Below are positions 15,808 through 24,048 of a stretch of 64,000 bases of DNA, in pieces. This DNA is from VRUE01 sp963824215 (lineage in GTDB: Bacteria; Actinomycetota; Thermoleophilia; Solirubrobacterales; 70-9), in contig CAWGOE010000004.1 in NCBI GenBank assembly GCA_963824215.1, positions 992,001 to 1,056,000 of the forward strand, given 5' to 3'. Position 1 is the first letter of the stretch; the number at the start of each line of letters is the position of its first letter. Position numbers and translations under genes: made by a program. The notes below the pieces were generated by a model that was not told the DNA's origin, made no database searches, and saw only the letters and a program-made list of their open reading frames with translations.

Positions 15808-16179
15808 TCAGGAAACAGACCCATCCGAGGGATGTGAGGACCTTTGCCACAGGAGGAACATGGCAACGAGCGCAAACAAGCCGGCGGTGATCGCGTGGCG
15901 CAGCCGGTCGTCCGCCGACAGGACCGCAAAAGCCGCATCGGCAAGGGCGATCAGCAGATAGAACGAGACGAGCAAGCGCCATTGCCGTGGGGAAAGCGGA
16001 GGTCGTCGCCTTTCCTCGCCCTCATATAGCCCCAGCGTCGGGGCCGCCGCGTCGGGGTCCCCTCCAAACCGTGGCAGCCCGTTTCGCGTGGTCTCGGAGA
16101 GATTGCGCCGCAACCCCAGGATGACGACTGCGATGCCGAGCGTGATAGCGACAACCCAGGCGATGAGATCGCTGCTCAT
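15808..16179 (-). CDS. Small three-helix membrane protein
   Basis: 123-residue protein of unknown function. Predicted membrane segments are AWVVAITLGIAVVILGL (about 7-23), WRLLVSFYLLIALADAAFAVL (67-87) and AITAGLFALVAMFLLW (96-111), with a polar loop of about 40 residues after the first. The ATG is fixed by TATGTT six bases upstream; the open frame continues further upstream, but through the tRNA-derived repeat, so the short form is right. No neighbour suggests a role. Confidence 0.6.
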   Translation of the reverse strand: MSSDLIAWVVAITLGIAVVILGLRRNLSETTRNGLPRFGGDPDAAAPTLGLYEGEERRRPPLSPRQWRLLVSFYLLIALADAAFAVLSADDRLRHAITAGLFALVAMFLLWQRSSHPSDGSVS

Positions 16180-16185
16180 CGACGC

Positions 16186-16191
16186 AACATA
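16186..16191 (-). promoter_or_regulatory. -10 box TATGTT, leaderless start
   Basis: TATGTT, 6 bases, then the ATG of the small membrane protein gene. Confidence 0.5.
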
Positions 16192-16207
16192 CCCGAGGGC
16201 AGACGAA

Positions 16208-16250
16208 ATACCGCTACGGGGATTCGAACCCCGGTTTCCGGACTGAGAAT
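16208..16250 (-). repeat. 43-bp attachment-site-like copy of the tRNA-Glu 3' part
   Basis: Third copy of the tRNA-Glu(CTC) 3' sequence, identical over the core to 14973-15015 and 39449-39491, same orientation. It ends at the same base (GAGAAT) as the other copies, which marks the crossover boundary. Confidence 0.8.
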
Positions 16251-16767
16251 GGGAAGTTGCCGGAATAGGACATCGGATACTGCCTAAGGCCATCCTCATG
16301 GAGGATGAGCCTTGCCGGTCCCGGCGGAAATCGATGACGCGCTTCCCGAGAACGGAGCGAAGGTCCACCACAGGGCAAACGAGGAGCGGCGCTCAGCTCG
16401 CCAGCTCGCTGGCCTGCCGCCGGTGCAGCAACCGTAGATGAGCGAGGGAAGGCACCAGTTGGTGATGGTGTTCGCCGTCGCCACCACGAGGAGCGGTACT
16501 GCGAGGACCACGCGACCGTCGGCGCGCCCGCCCAGAAGGCGACGGCGATAGCCGCGATCCACGGCGTCGCCATCTGGCAGGCGACGCCGGGCGGCGGCGG
16601 GCTGGCGAGCTAGGCAGACCGAGTTGCCAAACGCGCTCGCGGCCGCTAAGAGCGCCCCGCTGCGGGGAGCGCGTGCTGATTGCCGCCTGACGGACGCCGC
16701 CAGTAGGCGTTTCAGCCCTAGAGAGGCGAGGGTAAAGGAGTCTCGCTAGCGAGGAGAGGAGATTCTC
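16251..16767. other. 517-bp stretch without a confident gene
   Basis: Open frames on both strands show no family. One minus-strand frame has a hydrophobic run (VVLAVPLLVVATANTITN) that might be a relic of a membrane protein. A hairpin with CCCCGC/GCGGGG arms lies near 16655-16675. GGAGAGGAG just before the next ATG is its ribosome-binding site. Confidence 0.4.
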
Positions 16768-17622
16768 ATGCAGCGCCCAGGCTCGAATTCCTTGCGCTCG
16801 AAGCGATGGGCGCGTTATGTATGGCTTCTCGCGATGGTGCTGGCCACCGGTCTCGCCTTCGCCGGCGTGGGCGCCGCGGCACCGCCCGGCTCAACCGACC
16901 TGAGAATCACTAAGACCGACAGCCCCGATCCGGTCAGCGTTGGATCAATCCTCACCTACACCATCCAGGTGCAAAACCTCGGGCCCGACGCGGCGACCGG
17001 CGTAGTGGTCACCGACCAACTCCCGAAGGGCGTGGACTTCGTCTCCGCTGCCGCAACCTCGGGCCGGTGCACGCACAAAGGAGGGAAAATCACCTGCGAT
17101 CTCGGCGGACTTCCTGCGCCGACGATCGACTACGGCAGCCCGCCGACCGTGACCATCTCCGTCATCCCTCGCAAAGTCGGGACGATCAGCAATACCGCCT
17201 CGGTGAAGGGAGACCAGAAGGACCCGGTCGCCTCCAACAACAAAGCCACCGCAACGAGCCGCGTTATCGGCCCCCCGGCGACCTGCCGTGGCGTCCCCAC
17301 CACGATGACCGGAACGGCGGGAGATGACACCATCACCGGCACGGGTGGCCGGGACGTCATCGCCACTTTGGGCGGCAACGACACGATCGCTTCGCTGGCC
17401 GGCCGGGACATGGTCTGCGCCGGAAGGGGCAATGACTACATCGGCGCAGGCTCCGCAGCCGACCGTGTCTTCGGCGGGGAAGGCAACGATCGCCTCCTCG
17501 GCCGTGGCGGCTCGGACGTGCTAAGGGGCAACCGTGGCGCTGACCGTCTGCGCGGCGGGTCCGGCGTCGACCGTTGTCGTGGCGGTGCCGGCGTGGACTC
17601 GATCCGGGGGTGTGAGCGGTAG
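16768..17622 (+). CDS. Secreted DUF11-repeat protein with RTX calcium-binding repeats
   Basis: 284-residue exported protein. A long signal peptide (basic start, WLLAMVLATGLAFAGVGAAA) is followed by one DUF11 Ig-like domain, recognisable by LRITKTDSPDPVSVGSILTY, VQNLGPDAATGVVVTDQLP and NTASVKGDQKDPVASNN. From about residue 180, glycine/aspartate nonapeptides (GTAGDDTITGTGGRD, GGEGNDRLLGRGGSDVL) form a hemolysin-type beta-roll that binds calcium. Expected to be an extracellular or cell-surface protein stabilised by calcium. The AGGAGAGGAG ribosome-binding site supports the start. Confidence 0.85.
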   Translation: MQRPGSNSLRSKRWARYVWLLAMVLATGLAFAGVGAAAPPGSTDLRITKTDSPDPVSVGSILTYTIQVQNLGPDAATGVVVTDQLPKGVDFVSAAATSGRCTHKGGKITCDLGGLPAPTIDYGSPPTVTISVIPRKVGTISNTASVKGDQKDPVASNNKATATSRVIGPPATCRGVPTTMTGTAGDDTITGTGGRDVIATLGGNDTIASLAGRDMVCAGRGNDYIGAGSAADRVFGGEGNDRLLGRGGSDVLRGNRGADRLRGGSGVDRCRGGAGVDSIRGCER

Positions 17623-17745
17623 ACGCCCGCTACCGGATCGCCTCTTGCCCCCGCGCCTCGTCGCCCATGCACGTCATCCGTAGTGAACACTTCAGCTGCA
17701 TAGCGGTGCGACTGGACCTACGTTGATGTAATGGGCAACAGAGAC

Positions 17746-17768
17746 TCCTGATCGATCAGGATTAAGAT
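17746..17768 (+). promoter_or_regulatory. 16-bp palindrome abutting a -10 box
   Basis: TCCTGATCGATCAGGA is a perfect palindrome; TAAGAT (-10-like) begins two bases after it and lies 15 bases before the GTG of the TPR gene. The palindrome covers the spacer, a typical repressor position. Confidence 0.5.
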
Positions 17769-17783
17769 AGTTGCCATCGGCCG

Positions 17784-19049
17784 GTGAACCCTTCGGATTC
17801 AGATACCAGTGGAGCGGGAGCGGAGACGGATCCGCCCGAAGCCGCGCGCGGGTCGCTTGAAGTCGGCGGCTATGTCCTCCACGTCGGCGATGCGGCCGGC
17901 ACCGTGGTTCAGCGGAGTGCCGGGCCCGCGGCGGAAAGCACCGAGCCTCTGGAGCGGGCTCTCGAGAAACGGGAGCCGGAGCGGGAGGGCGGAGGCGCGG
18001 CTGCCGCGGCGGAGGTCGTCGACGACGCCTCGGAGGTGACGGCGAAGATCGAGCGGGCGGTGGCGCTCAGCAAAGGAGCGGCTGAAGGCAAGGCCCTCAG
18101 CCCCGAGCAGCTGGCCCTGGAGGTCGGGACCCTGCTCGATTTGCTGGAACGGCTCGATCGTCGAGGAAAGTTCAAGGAGGCGCTGCGGCTTGCCCGCACG
18201 CTGGCGAATCTGTTCATGCTGCTGAGGCGATGGGCAGAGCTGCTGCGGACGCTTCGCGCCGCTCTGCGCGCCGCTCAGAAGCTGGGGGACCTGAGCGCAG
18301 TCAGCTGGGCAAAGCACGAGCTCGGCACCCTTCGACTCGCGGTCGGGGACGTCGAGGGTGCGGAGCGCAGCCTCCACGAGGCGCGGGAGATCAGGGAAGG
18401 GATCGGCGATCGACGTGGGCTCACCGCGACCAACCGCAACCTGCAGATGCTGTGTGAGCGATTGCAGGAGATGCTGCGCGACGAAGAACTGGTTCGGACG
18501 CGTGGCCGGCGCCCTTCCCTACTGCGGCTGCTTTCGCTGGCGGCGCTGTTCGCGCTCCTGTTCGGAGGAGGAGTAGCGGCGGGTGTCATCGCGAGCGACT
18601 CGAACGACCCGGGCAACTCGACCGCCGTCGAAGGGACCAGCGATGAGTCGGATTCGGACAAGGAGACTGAAACCGATGACGGCGCGACGAACGGCACGGA
18701 CGGCGGCGCAGACACCTTCCTGTTGGTCATCACCATCGCTGGCGATGGCAGCGGGACGGTGGGAGGCGAAGGGTTCGCCTGTAGCGAACCGACCTGCGAA
18801 GAAGACATTCCGGAGGGTGAAACGGTAAGCCTGAACGCAATCCCCAACGTCAAATCCGCCTTCATAGGATTCACCGGGGACTGCGGCATTGATGCGTGCT
18901 CCTTGGAGATGACCGAGGCGAAGTCGGTCACCGCAACTTTCGGCCCGGCCACTGAGCCCAGTCCCGTCATCGAAGAAGAGAAAGAAAAAGAAGAACTGTC
19001 CGAAGAAGAATCCGAGGCGTCCTCGGTTCCTTCCGAAGCCGTCGAATAG
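17784..19049 (+). CDS. Membrane-anchored TPR protein with InlB-type extracellular domain
   Basis: 421-residue protein of unknown function with a single membrane span. The N-terminal half (about 75-235) is cytoplasmic and helical, with tetratricopeptide-like repeats (EALRLARTLANLFMLLRRWAEL, AKHELGTLRLAVGDVEGAER, LHEAREIREGIGDRRG) expected to bind proteins. LLSLAALFALLFGGGVAAGVIA (about 245-266) is the membrane span, followed by a very acidic Ser/Asp/Glu linker. A divergent InlB B-repeat domain comes next (ITIAGDGSGTVGGEGFAC ... AKSVTATF) with four cysteines, then an acidic tail. It could pass a signal from outside to a cytoplasmic partner; that is speculation. Confidence 0.7.
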   Translation: MNPSDSDTSGAGAETDPPEAARGSLEVGGYVLHVGDAAGTVVQRSAGPAAESTEPLERALEKREPEREGGGAAAAAEVVDDASEVTAKIERAVALSKGAAEGKALSPEQLALEVGTLLDLLERLDRRGKFKEALRLARTLANLFMLLRRWAELLRTLRAALRAAQKLGDLSAVSWAKHELGTLRLAVGDVEGAERSLHEAREIREGIGDRRGLTATNRNLQMLCERLQEMLRDEELVRTRGRRPSLLRLLSLAALFALLFGGGVAAGVIASDSNDPGNSTAVEGTSDESDSDKETETDDGATNGTDGGADTFLLVITIAGDGSGTVGGEGFACSEPTCEEDIPEGETVSLNAIPNVKSAFIGFTGDCGIDACSLEMTEAKSVTATFGPATEPSPVIEEEKEKEELSEEESEASSVPSEAVE

Positions 19050-19187
19050 GAGCAGAACGCCGTACGGGTTGGGCACCAGGATCGTCTCCCACGCAGCCGG
19101 ACGAATGGCATCGACGAGAGACTGTTGCCTCAGCCTGACGGCGGGTGTACGGTCAGATTAAGGTCAAAATCCAATCGAAGGAGAGCC

Positions 19188-19550
19188 ATGGCGGCCGCTG
19201 AAGTCAAGAACTTCGACTCCCCCGACGAGGTCCGCCCGTTCGAGGGGAAGGGCCAGGCGAAGATGGTGCAGCTCGCCGGTCACCCCGTCGGTAAGGGGAC
19301 GTTCGAGCCCGGGTGGAAATGGTCGGAGAACGTGAAGCCGATCGCGGGCACCGACTCCTGCCAGGTCGCCCATTTCGGTTACGTGCTGTCCGGCGCCATG
19401 AAGATCTTCATGGACGACGGCTCCGAGGTCGAGGTCGTCGCCGGCGACGTGGTCGCGATTCCGCCGGGCCACGACGCCGAAGTGCCGGGCGACGAGGCAT
19501 GCGTGATGGTCGACTTCGGCGAGATTGGCGACTACGCCAAGCGAGACTGA
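19188..19550 (+). CDS. Single-domain cupin protein
   Basis: 120-residue small beta-barrel. The cupin motifs are CQVAHFGYVLSGAMKI, with one histidine instead of the usual HxH, and GDVVAIPPGHDAEV. The middle segment FEPGWKWSENVKPIAGTDSC is common in small actinobacterial cupins of unknown role. It may bind a metal through the remaining histidine and glutamate residues, but enzyme activity cannot be claimed. GAAGGAGAG just upstream supports this ATG over an earlier in-frame one. It has its own space before the methyltransferase. Confidence 0.78.
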   Translation: MAAAEVKNFDSPDEVRPFEGKGQAKMVQLAGHPVGKGTFEPGWKWSENVKPIAGTDSCQVAHFGYVLSGAMKIFMDDGSEVEVVAGDVVAIPPGHDAEVPGDEACVMVDFGEIGDYAKRD

Positions 19551-19594
19551 CGAGTTCGCCGCGCACAGGCCCAAGCTGTCTGTCAGGTACGACG

Positions 19595-20206
19595 TTGAAC
19601 TACAGGCTCGCTTATAGGCTTGGTTTCCACCCCTGGGAGGACCTCGCCGAGCACCCGCCCTACGCCGACAAGCTCATGGAGCTGGTGGCTCGCGACGAGG
19701 ACGGGCGCAACCCCCCCTTTGGCCCTGCGCTCGACCTTGGGACCGGTAGCGCTGTTTGGGGTATTCGACTCGCCGAACGAGGTTGGCAGGTGACCGGCAT
19801 AGACACCGTCGAGAGGGCGCTGAGCCGGGCTCGCGAGCGAGTGGAGGAGGCGGGCGTCGATATGCGCCTGCTCCGAGGCGACGTGACGGCATTGCGGGAG
19901 GCGGACATCGGGGCCAGTTTCCGCATGCTGGTGGATACCGGCACCTTCCACGGTCTTACCGACACCCAGCGGGAGGCGATGGGCAGGGAGGTCAGCGCCG
20001 TCGCCGCCCCAGACGCCACCGTGATCCTCGATTGTTTCGCTCCCGGGCGCAGGGGGCCACTGCCCCGTGGTGCTAGTCGGGCCGACGTGGAACGGGCTTT
20101 TCCTGGGTGGGAGATCACGGATGTCGAGGTGGCGGACACTGAGCCCGATCCGATCGCGCGGCTTTTCAGGTTCGACGAGCGCTTCTACCGGCTGCGGCGC
20201 GAGTGA
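19595..20206 (+). CDS. Class I SAM-dependent methyltransferase
   Basis: About 200 residues with a Rossmann-type fold. Motif I is ALDLGTGSAVWGI, followed by the acidic end of strand 2 in VTGIDTVERAL, then LLRGDVTALREADIGASF and LVDTGTFHGLTDTQREAM, which is close to thiopurine/tellurite-type methyltransferases. Substrate unknown. The start is uncertain: TTG at the chosen site is the first start codon after the preceding gene, and an earlier start inside the cupin gene is unlikely. The C-terminal FRFDERFYRLRRE is complete. Confidence 0.75.
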   Translation: MNYRLAYRLGFHPWEDLAEHPPYADKLMELVARDEDGRNPPFGPALDLGTGSAVWGIRLAERGWQVTGIDTVERALSRARERVEEAGVDMRLLRGDVTALREADIGASFRMLVDTGTFHGLTDTQREAMGREVSAVAAPDATVILDCFAPGRRGPLPRGASRADVERAFPGWEITDVEVADTEPDPIARLFRFDERFYRLRRE

Positions 20207-20509
20207 CCTGAGCGCGTGCGCTAGCGGCCACAACCGAGTCGCTGTCAGGCGGGTCGGGTGGTGCTTGACCACCTTAAGAAGATCACTTGCGCGACGATCT
20301 CGGGGTCGTACTTGGGCGGGGTCCCGTCCGCGGTCACGGCGTCGCCTCCGCCAGGCGATAAGGGCACTGTCCCATCGGCGGGGACGTCACGCCGCCGTCC
20401 TCCTGCCTCACGACGCCCAGCTCGGCCGGCTGAGGAATCGGAGTGATCGAGGGCCCCCGGATCGTTTGCGCTTACTTCCGTTCTGGTGCCAGAACTGTAG
20501 GTTGCAGGC
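20207..20509. other. 303-bp intergenic stretch
   Basis: Contains no frame with recognisable protein features. A TAGGTT promoter box for the next gene lies at its right end. Confidence 0.4.
20498..20503 (+). promoter_or_regulatory. -10 box TAGGTT, leaderless start
   Basis: TAGGTT, preceded by CTG, ends 6 bases before the ATG of the next gene. Confidence 0.55.
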
Positions 20510-20992
20510 ATGGCGGAAGTCGCGAGCGGTGCCGCGCAAGGCCAGCCCGATCGGCAAGCAGGCAATTCAGCGCCGACGGTGGTTGTAGAGCGGTTTTTGG
20601 ACCACCTTCGAACTGTTACGGACAGCGATGCTGCCGCGGAGCTCCTCGCGGCGGACGTGGAGTACGAAAACAGCTGGTTGCCAACTGTGCACGGCCGTGA
20701 GCGCGTGCGCAGGCTGTTTCAAGTCCTTGACAGGATCGGCACGGGGGTAGAGATGCACGTGCAGGCGATCTCGGCGGACGGATCATCCGTTCTGACGGAG
20801 CGCACGGATGTACTCAAGTGGGGCCCGCTGCGAATCCAGTTCTGGATTTGCGGGCGCTTCGACGTTCACGACGGGCAGATCGTGGTGTGGCGCGAGTACT
20901 ACGACCCCCTGACGATCCTCGCCGCGACCGTGCGCGGCCTGCTCGGCACGGTCGTTCCCGCGGTGCGCGCGAAGCCCCCCTCCGCGGTCTGA
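20510..20992 (+). CDS. SnoaL/limonene-epoxide-hydrolase-like protein
   Basis: 160-residue NTF2-fold protein. Positions VVERFLDHLRTVTDSDAAAELLAADVEYENSW and GRERVRRLFQVLDRIGTGVEMHV resemble the limonene-1,2-epoxide hydrolase group. The end segment FDVHDGQIVVWREYYDPLTILAATVRGLLG contains the Arg and Asp positions common there (REYYD). A true epoxide hydrolase needs an Asp-Arg-Asp triad, which I can only partly place, so the function is open. A leaderless promoter fixes the start. Confidence 0.68.
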   Translation: MAEVASGAAQGQPDRQAGNSAPTVVVERFLDHLRTVTDSDAAAELLAADVEYENSWLPTVHGRERVRRLFQVLDRIGTGVEMHVQAISADGSSVLTERTDVLKWGPLRIQFWICGRFDVHDGQIVVWREYYDPLTILAATVRGLLGTVVPAVRAKPPSAV

Positions 20993-21009
20993 GCCAAATC
21001 CGCGGCCGA

Positions 21010-21123
21010 TCAGGCGCCGGGTAGTTCGGTACGTATAGAGATGCCGAGCTTCTGGTAAACGTGGCGGAGGTGGGTCTCGACCGTCTTCGCGGCAGGGTGC
21101 CACCCCAATCTTTCAGGTGAGCG
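21010..21123 (-). pseudogene. LuxR helix-turn-helix fragment
   Basis: Read on the minus strand, this short stretch encodes SPERLGWHPAAKTVETHLRH and VYQKLGISIRTELPGA, then a stop. It is the recognition-helix end of a LuxR/GerE domain. The rest of the gene is gone; what lies upstream is the start of an unrelated intact LuxR gene on the other strand. It is a relic of a second regulator removed by rearrangement. Confidence 0.62.
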
Positions 21124-23984
21124 CATTTCAGCCTTACGGCTATGGGCTACCGTCCGCAGCCGTGCTCCTCGAGCGGGATAGCGAGCTGGGATTAGTCGAG
21201 GCGTTCCTCGACGGTGTGCGTGGCGGTGAGGGCGGGATCATGGTCCTGGAGGGACCGCCCGGGATCGGGAAGACCGCATTGCTGGAGGAGCTGGAGGAGC
21301 GCGCCAAGGGGCGTGGAATCGAGGTGCTCCACGCCCGCGCAAGTCAGCTCGATCACGGCTTCTCGTTCGGCGTCGCGCGTCAGTTGCTGGAGGGGCGGGT
21401 GCGAGCCGCGGCGCCCGCGGAACGCGAGGCACTGCTCGGCGGCGCCGCGATGGACGGGGCGCCCGCGCTAGGGATCGCCGGGGACGGCGCCGAGGGCGAT
21501 GTAAGCCTGCGATCGCTGCACGGGCTGTACTGGCTAGTGGCCAACTTGGCGGGCCGAGGGCCGCTGGTCCTGTGCATCGACGATCTCCATTGGGCCGACC
21601 GCTCCTCGCTGCGCTGGCTGCTCTACACCGCGCCCCGCCTCGTCGGCCTGCCTCTCGGGGTGGTGATGACGACCCGCCCCCAGGAGCCCGTCGCCGAGCA
21701 GGACCTGCTGGACGGGCTGACGCTCGACGACTCCGCAACGGTGGTCCGGCTGGGTCCGCTGTCGCAGGCGGCCGTCGGCGTCCTCGTCGACACGACCCTG
21801 TCCGCAAGCGCCGTGCCCGCCTTCGAGGCGGCCTGCCATCACACCACCGGCGGCAATCCGCTGCTCGTGCGCGAGCTGCTGCGCGAGCTGGCGGCGGAAG
21901 GAGCGGCCCCGACGGCCGAGCGCGCTGAGCAACTGCAGGGCTTCGGCGTCGAGGCGGTCGCTCGCAACGTGCGGCGGCGTCTCCACGGCCTCGGCCCGCA
22001 GGCCGCAACGGTCGCGCGCGCGGTCGCCGTCGTCGGCGACGGCGCCACTGTGCCCGAGGTGGCAGCGCTTTGCGATTGCGAGGAGGATGCGGTCCGTGCG
22101 GCCGCGGTCGATCTGGCCGCCACGGACCTGCTGATCTCCGACGCCCTCCTTACCTTCGTCCACCCACTGGTGCGGGCCGCGGTGTACGAGGACATGGCGG
22201 CGGTGCAACGGGCGGCGCTGCATCGTCAGGTGGCAGCGTTGCGTGAGGCGACGGGAGATCCGGAGCAGATCGCGGTGCACCTGCTCCACGTCGAGCCGCG
22301 ATCCGATTCCAGCGTCGTGGACGTCCTCCGCGCCGCCGGGGCCGAGGCGGCCGGGCGTGGCGCGCCCGACGCGGCGGCGACGTTCCTACGGCGGGCACTC
22401 GCCGAGCCTCCACAGGCGGGGCCGTCGCGGGCAGCGGTGCTGGTCGAGCTGGGGCATGCCGAGGCCCTGGCGCGGATGGACGGCTTCGAGGAGCACCTCA
22501 GCGAGGCGATAGCCGAACTCGAAGATGTGGACGAAGCCGCCGAAGTGGCGCTCTCGCTCGGGCGCGCCCTGTGCACCTTGGGCAACGGCAAGCCCGCACT
22601 CAAGGTGATCGAGGCGGCACTGGAGACCGTCGACCCGGGTGGCGCGATGGGGCTGCTGCTCGAGGCCGAGCTGCTGGGGTTCGCCTACGCGTTCGCGGAC
22701 CTGCGACCGCGGGTCAGCGACCGCGTGAACAACCATCTGCGGCGGCTCGAACGAGGCGAGCAGGTGGACCCCGTCGTGCTGGGGGCCCTGTCTCCCTGGC
22801 TGTTGGAAAACCCTCCGGTAGAGCGCGCCGTGCAGGCGGCAGAGGCTGCCTTTGCCGACGACCGTTTGAGTACGCCGGCCGTCAGCACCTTCATCTGGCC
22901 GGTGGTCGGATACACCCTGCTCGGCGCCGGCCGCCTGACCCGCGCCGCGGAGGTCTTCGATGCCGCTGTCGACGCGGCCAGGCGCCGCGGCGAGCAGCTG
23001 ATGCTGGGCCTGGCGTCGACCTGTCGCTCGAACGTCTCATATCTCCAGGGTGAAGTCGTCAGGGCCGAGGGCGAGGCCCGCGTCGGCTGGGAGCTCGCCA
23101 TCGGCGAAGGGATGGTGAAGGCATCCGAACCCTTGGCGCTCACCACCGCGGGGGCGATGCTCGTCAACGCGCTGGTCGCACGGGGCGAGCTCGACGAGGC
23201 CCAGCGCTGCGTCGACGGTATGCCGGTGCCGCTGCCCCTCCGCTCGGAGCTGTTCCTGCCTGCCCGGGCCGAGCTGCGACTGGCGCAGGGAAGGCCGGAC
23301 GAGGCGATCGCCGACCTTCGCGCCGTCGGGGCCCTGCTCGGCGAGGAGTTCCATAAGTCGGTCCAAAACTGGCGCGCTCGGCTTGCGGTCGTGCTCGCGA
23401 GTACCGGCGAGCGCGAGGAGGCCGAAGCGCTGGCCAGGGCCGAGCTCGAGCAGGCACAGCGCTGGCAAGTGCCACTGGCGATCGGAGTCGCGCTTACCGC
23501 CGCCGGCGTCGTCGCGGGTGGGGCCAAGGGGGTCGACATGCTCGAGCAGGCAATCGCGACCCTCGATCGGACCGAGGGCCGCCTGGACCACGCGCGGGCG
23601 CTGATCGAGCTGGGCGCGCTGCTGCGCCGATCGGGGTCACGGACCGCCGCACGCGAGCCGCTGCGGCACGGCATGGACCTGGCTGCCCGCTGCGGGGCCA
23701 CCGCCTACGCCGATCGCGCCCACAGCGAGCTTGTCGCGGCCGGCGCCCGCCCGCGCCGCGACCGTCGCTTCCTCACCGGGCCGGAGTCCTTGACGCCGGG
23801 TGAGTTGCGAGTGGCGACGCTGGCGGCCGAGGGCCTGACCGACCGCGCGATCGCTCAGCGACTGTTTGTGACGCAGGCGGCGGTCAAGTTCCACCTGCGC
23901 AACACCTTCCGCAAGCTCGAGATCGGCGCCCGTGGCGACCTCGCCGCCGCGCTCGACGGCACAATTGCCGGGAAACCCAAGTAA
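21117..23984 (+). CDS. Large ATP-binding LuxR-family (LAL/MalT-like) regulator
   Basis: 955-residue STAND-type activator. The N-terminal ATPase has Walker A GPPGIGKT (about residues 44-51), a sensor region, and Walker B-like LVLCIDDLHWADRSSLRW. The long middle is helical (TPR-like) and should bind an inducer or partner. The C terminus is a LuxR helix-turn-helix: LTPGELRVATLAAEGLTDRA and VKFHLRNTFRKLEIGARGDL. Such regulators often sit inside natural-product clusters as pathway activators. Here it precedes a glycosyltransferase, a P450 and a two-component system. A GTG start is used; no clear ribosome-binding site. Confidence 0.88.
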   Translation: MSAFQPYGYGLPSAAVLLERDSELGLVEAFLDGVRGGEGGIMVLEGPPGIGKTALLEELEERAKGRGIEVLHARASQLDHGFSFGVARQLLEGRVRAAAPAEREALLGGAAMDGAPALGIAGDGAEGDVSLRSLHGLYWLVANLAGRGPLVLCIDDLHWADRSSLRWLLYTAPRLVGLPLGVVMTTRPQEPVAEQDLLDGLTLDDSATVVRLGPLSQAAVGVLVDTTLSASAVPAFEAACHHTTGGNPLLVRELLRELAAEGAAPTAERAEQLQGFGVEAVARNVRRRLHGLGPQAATVARAVAVVGDGATVPEVAALCDCEEDAVRAAAVDLAATDLLISDALLTFVHPLVRAAVYEDMAAVQRAALHRQVAALREATGDPEQIAVHLLHVEPRSDSSVVDVLRAAGAEAAGRGAPDAAATFLRRALAEPPQAGPSRAAVLVELGHAEALARMDGFEEHLSEAIAELEDVDEAAEVALSLGRALCTLGNGKPALKVIEAALETVDPGGAMGLLLEAELLGFAYAFADLRPRVSDRVNNHLRRLERGEQVDPVVLGALSPWLLENPPVERAVQAAEAAFADDRLSTPAVSTFIWPVVGYTLLGAGRLTRAAEVFDAAVDAARRRGEQLMLGLASTCRSNVSYLQGEVVRAEGEARVGWELAIGEGMVKASEPLALTTAGAMLVNALVARGELDEAQRCVDGMPVPLPLRSELFLPARAELRLAQGRPDEAIADLRAVGALLGEEFHKSVQNWRARLAVVLASTGEREEAEALARAELEQAQRWQVPLAIGVALTAAGVVAGGAKGVDMLEQAIATLDRTEGRLDHARALIELGALLRRSGSRTAAREPLRHGMDLAARCGATAYADRAHSELVAAGARPRRDRRFLTGPESLTPGELRVATLAAEGLTDRAIAQRLFVTQAAVKFHLRNTFRKLEIGARGDLAAALDGTIAGKPK

Positions 23985-24036
23985 GGAATCAAAACCCTAG
24001 TAGGCGACTGATAGCGACCCGGCGCCGGCCTGCACA

Positions 24037-24042
24037 TAGGTT
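24037..24042 (+). promoter_or_regulatory. -10 box TAGGTT, leaderless GTG start
   Basis: TAGGTT, 6 bases, then the GTG of the glycosyltransferase. Confidence 0.55.
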
Positions 24043-24048
24043 CGTTGC

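Noticed and set aside
15548..15961. 137-codon frame on the plus strand
   Set aside because: No family, no ribosome-binding site, and it overlaps the supported membrane protein on the other strand.
20207..20509. Possible transposase remnant
   Set aside because: No inverted repeats, no DDE motif and no similarity that I can name in any frame.
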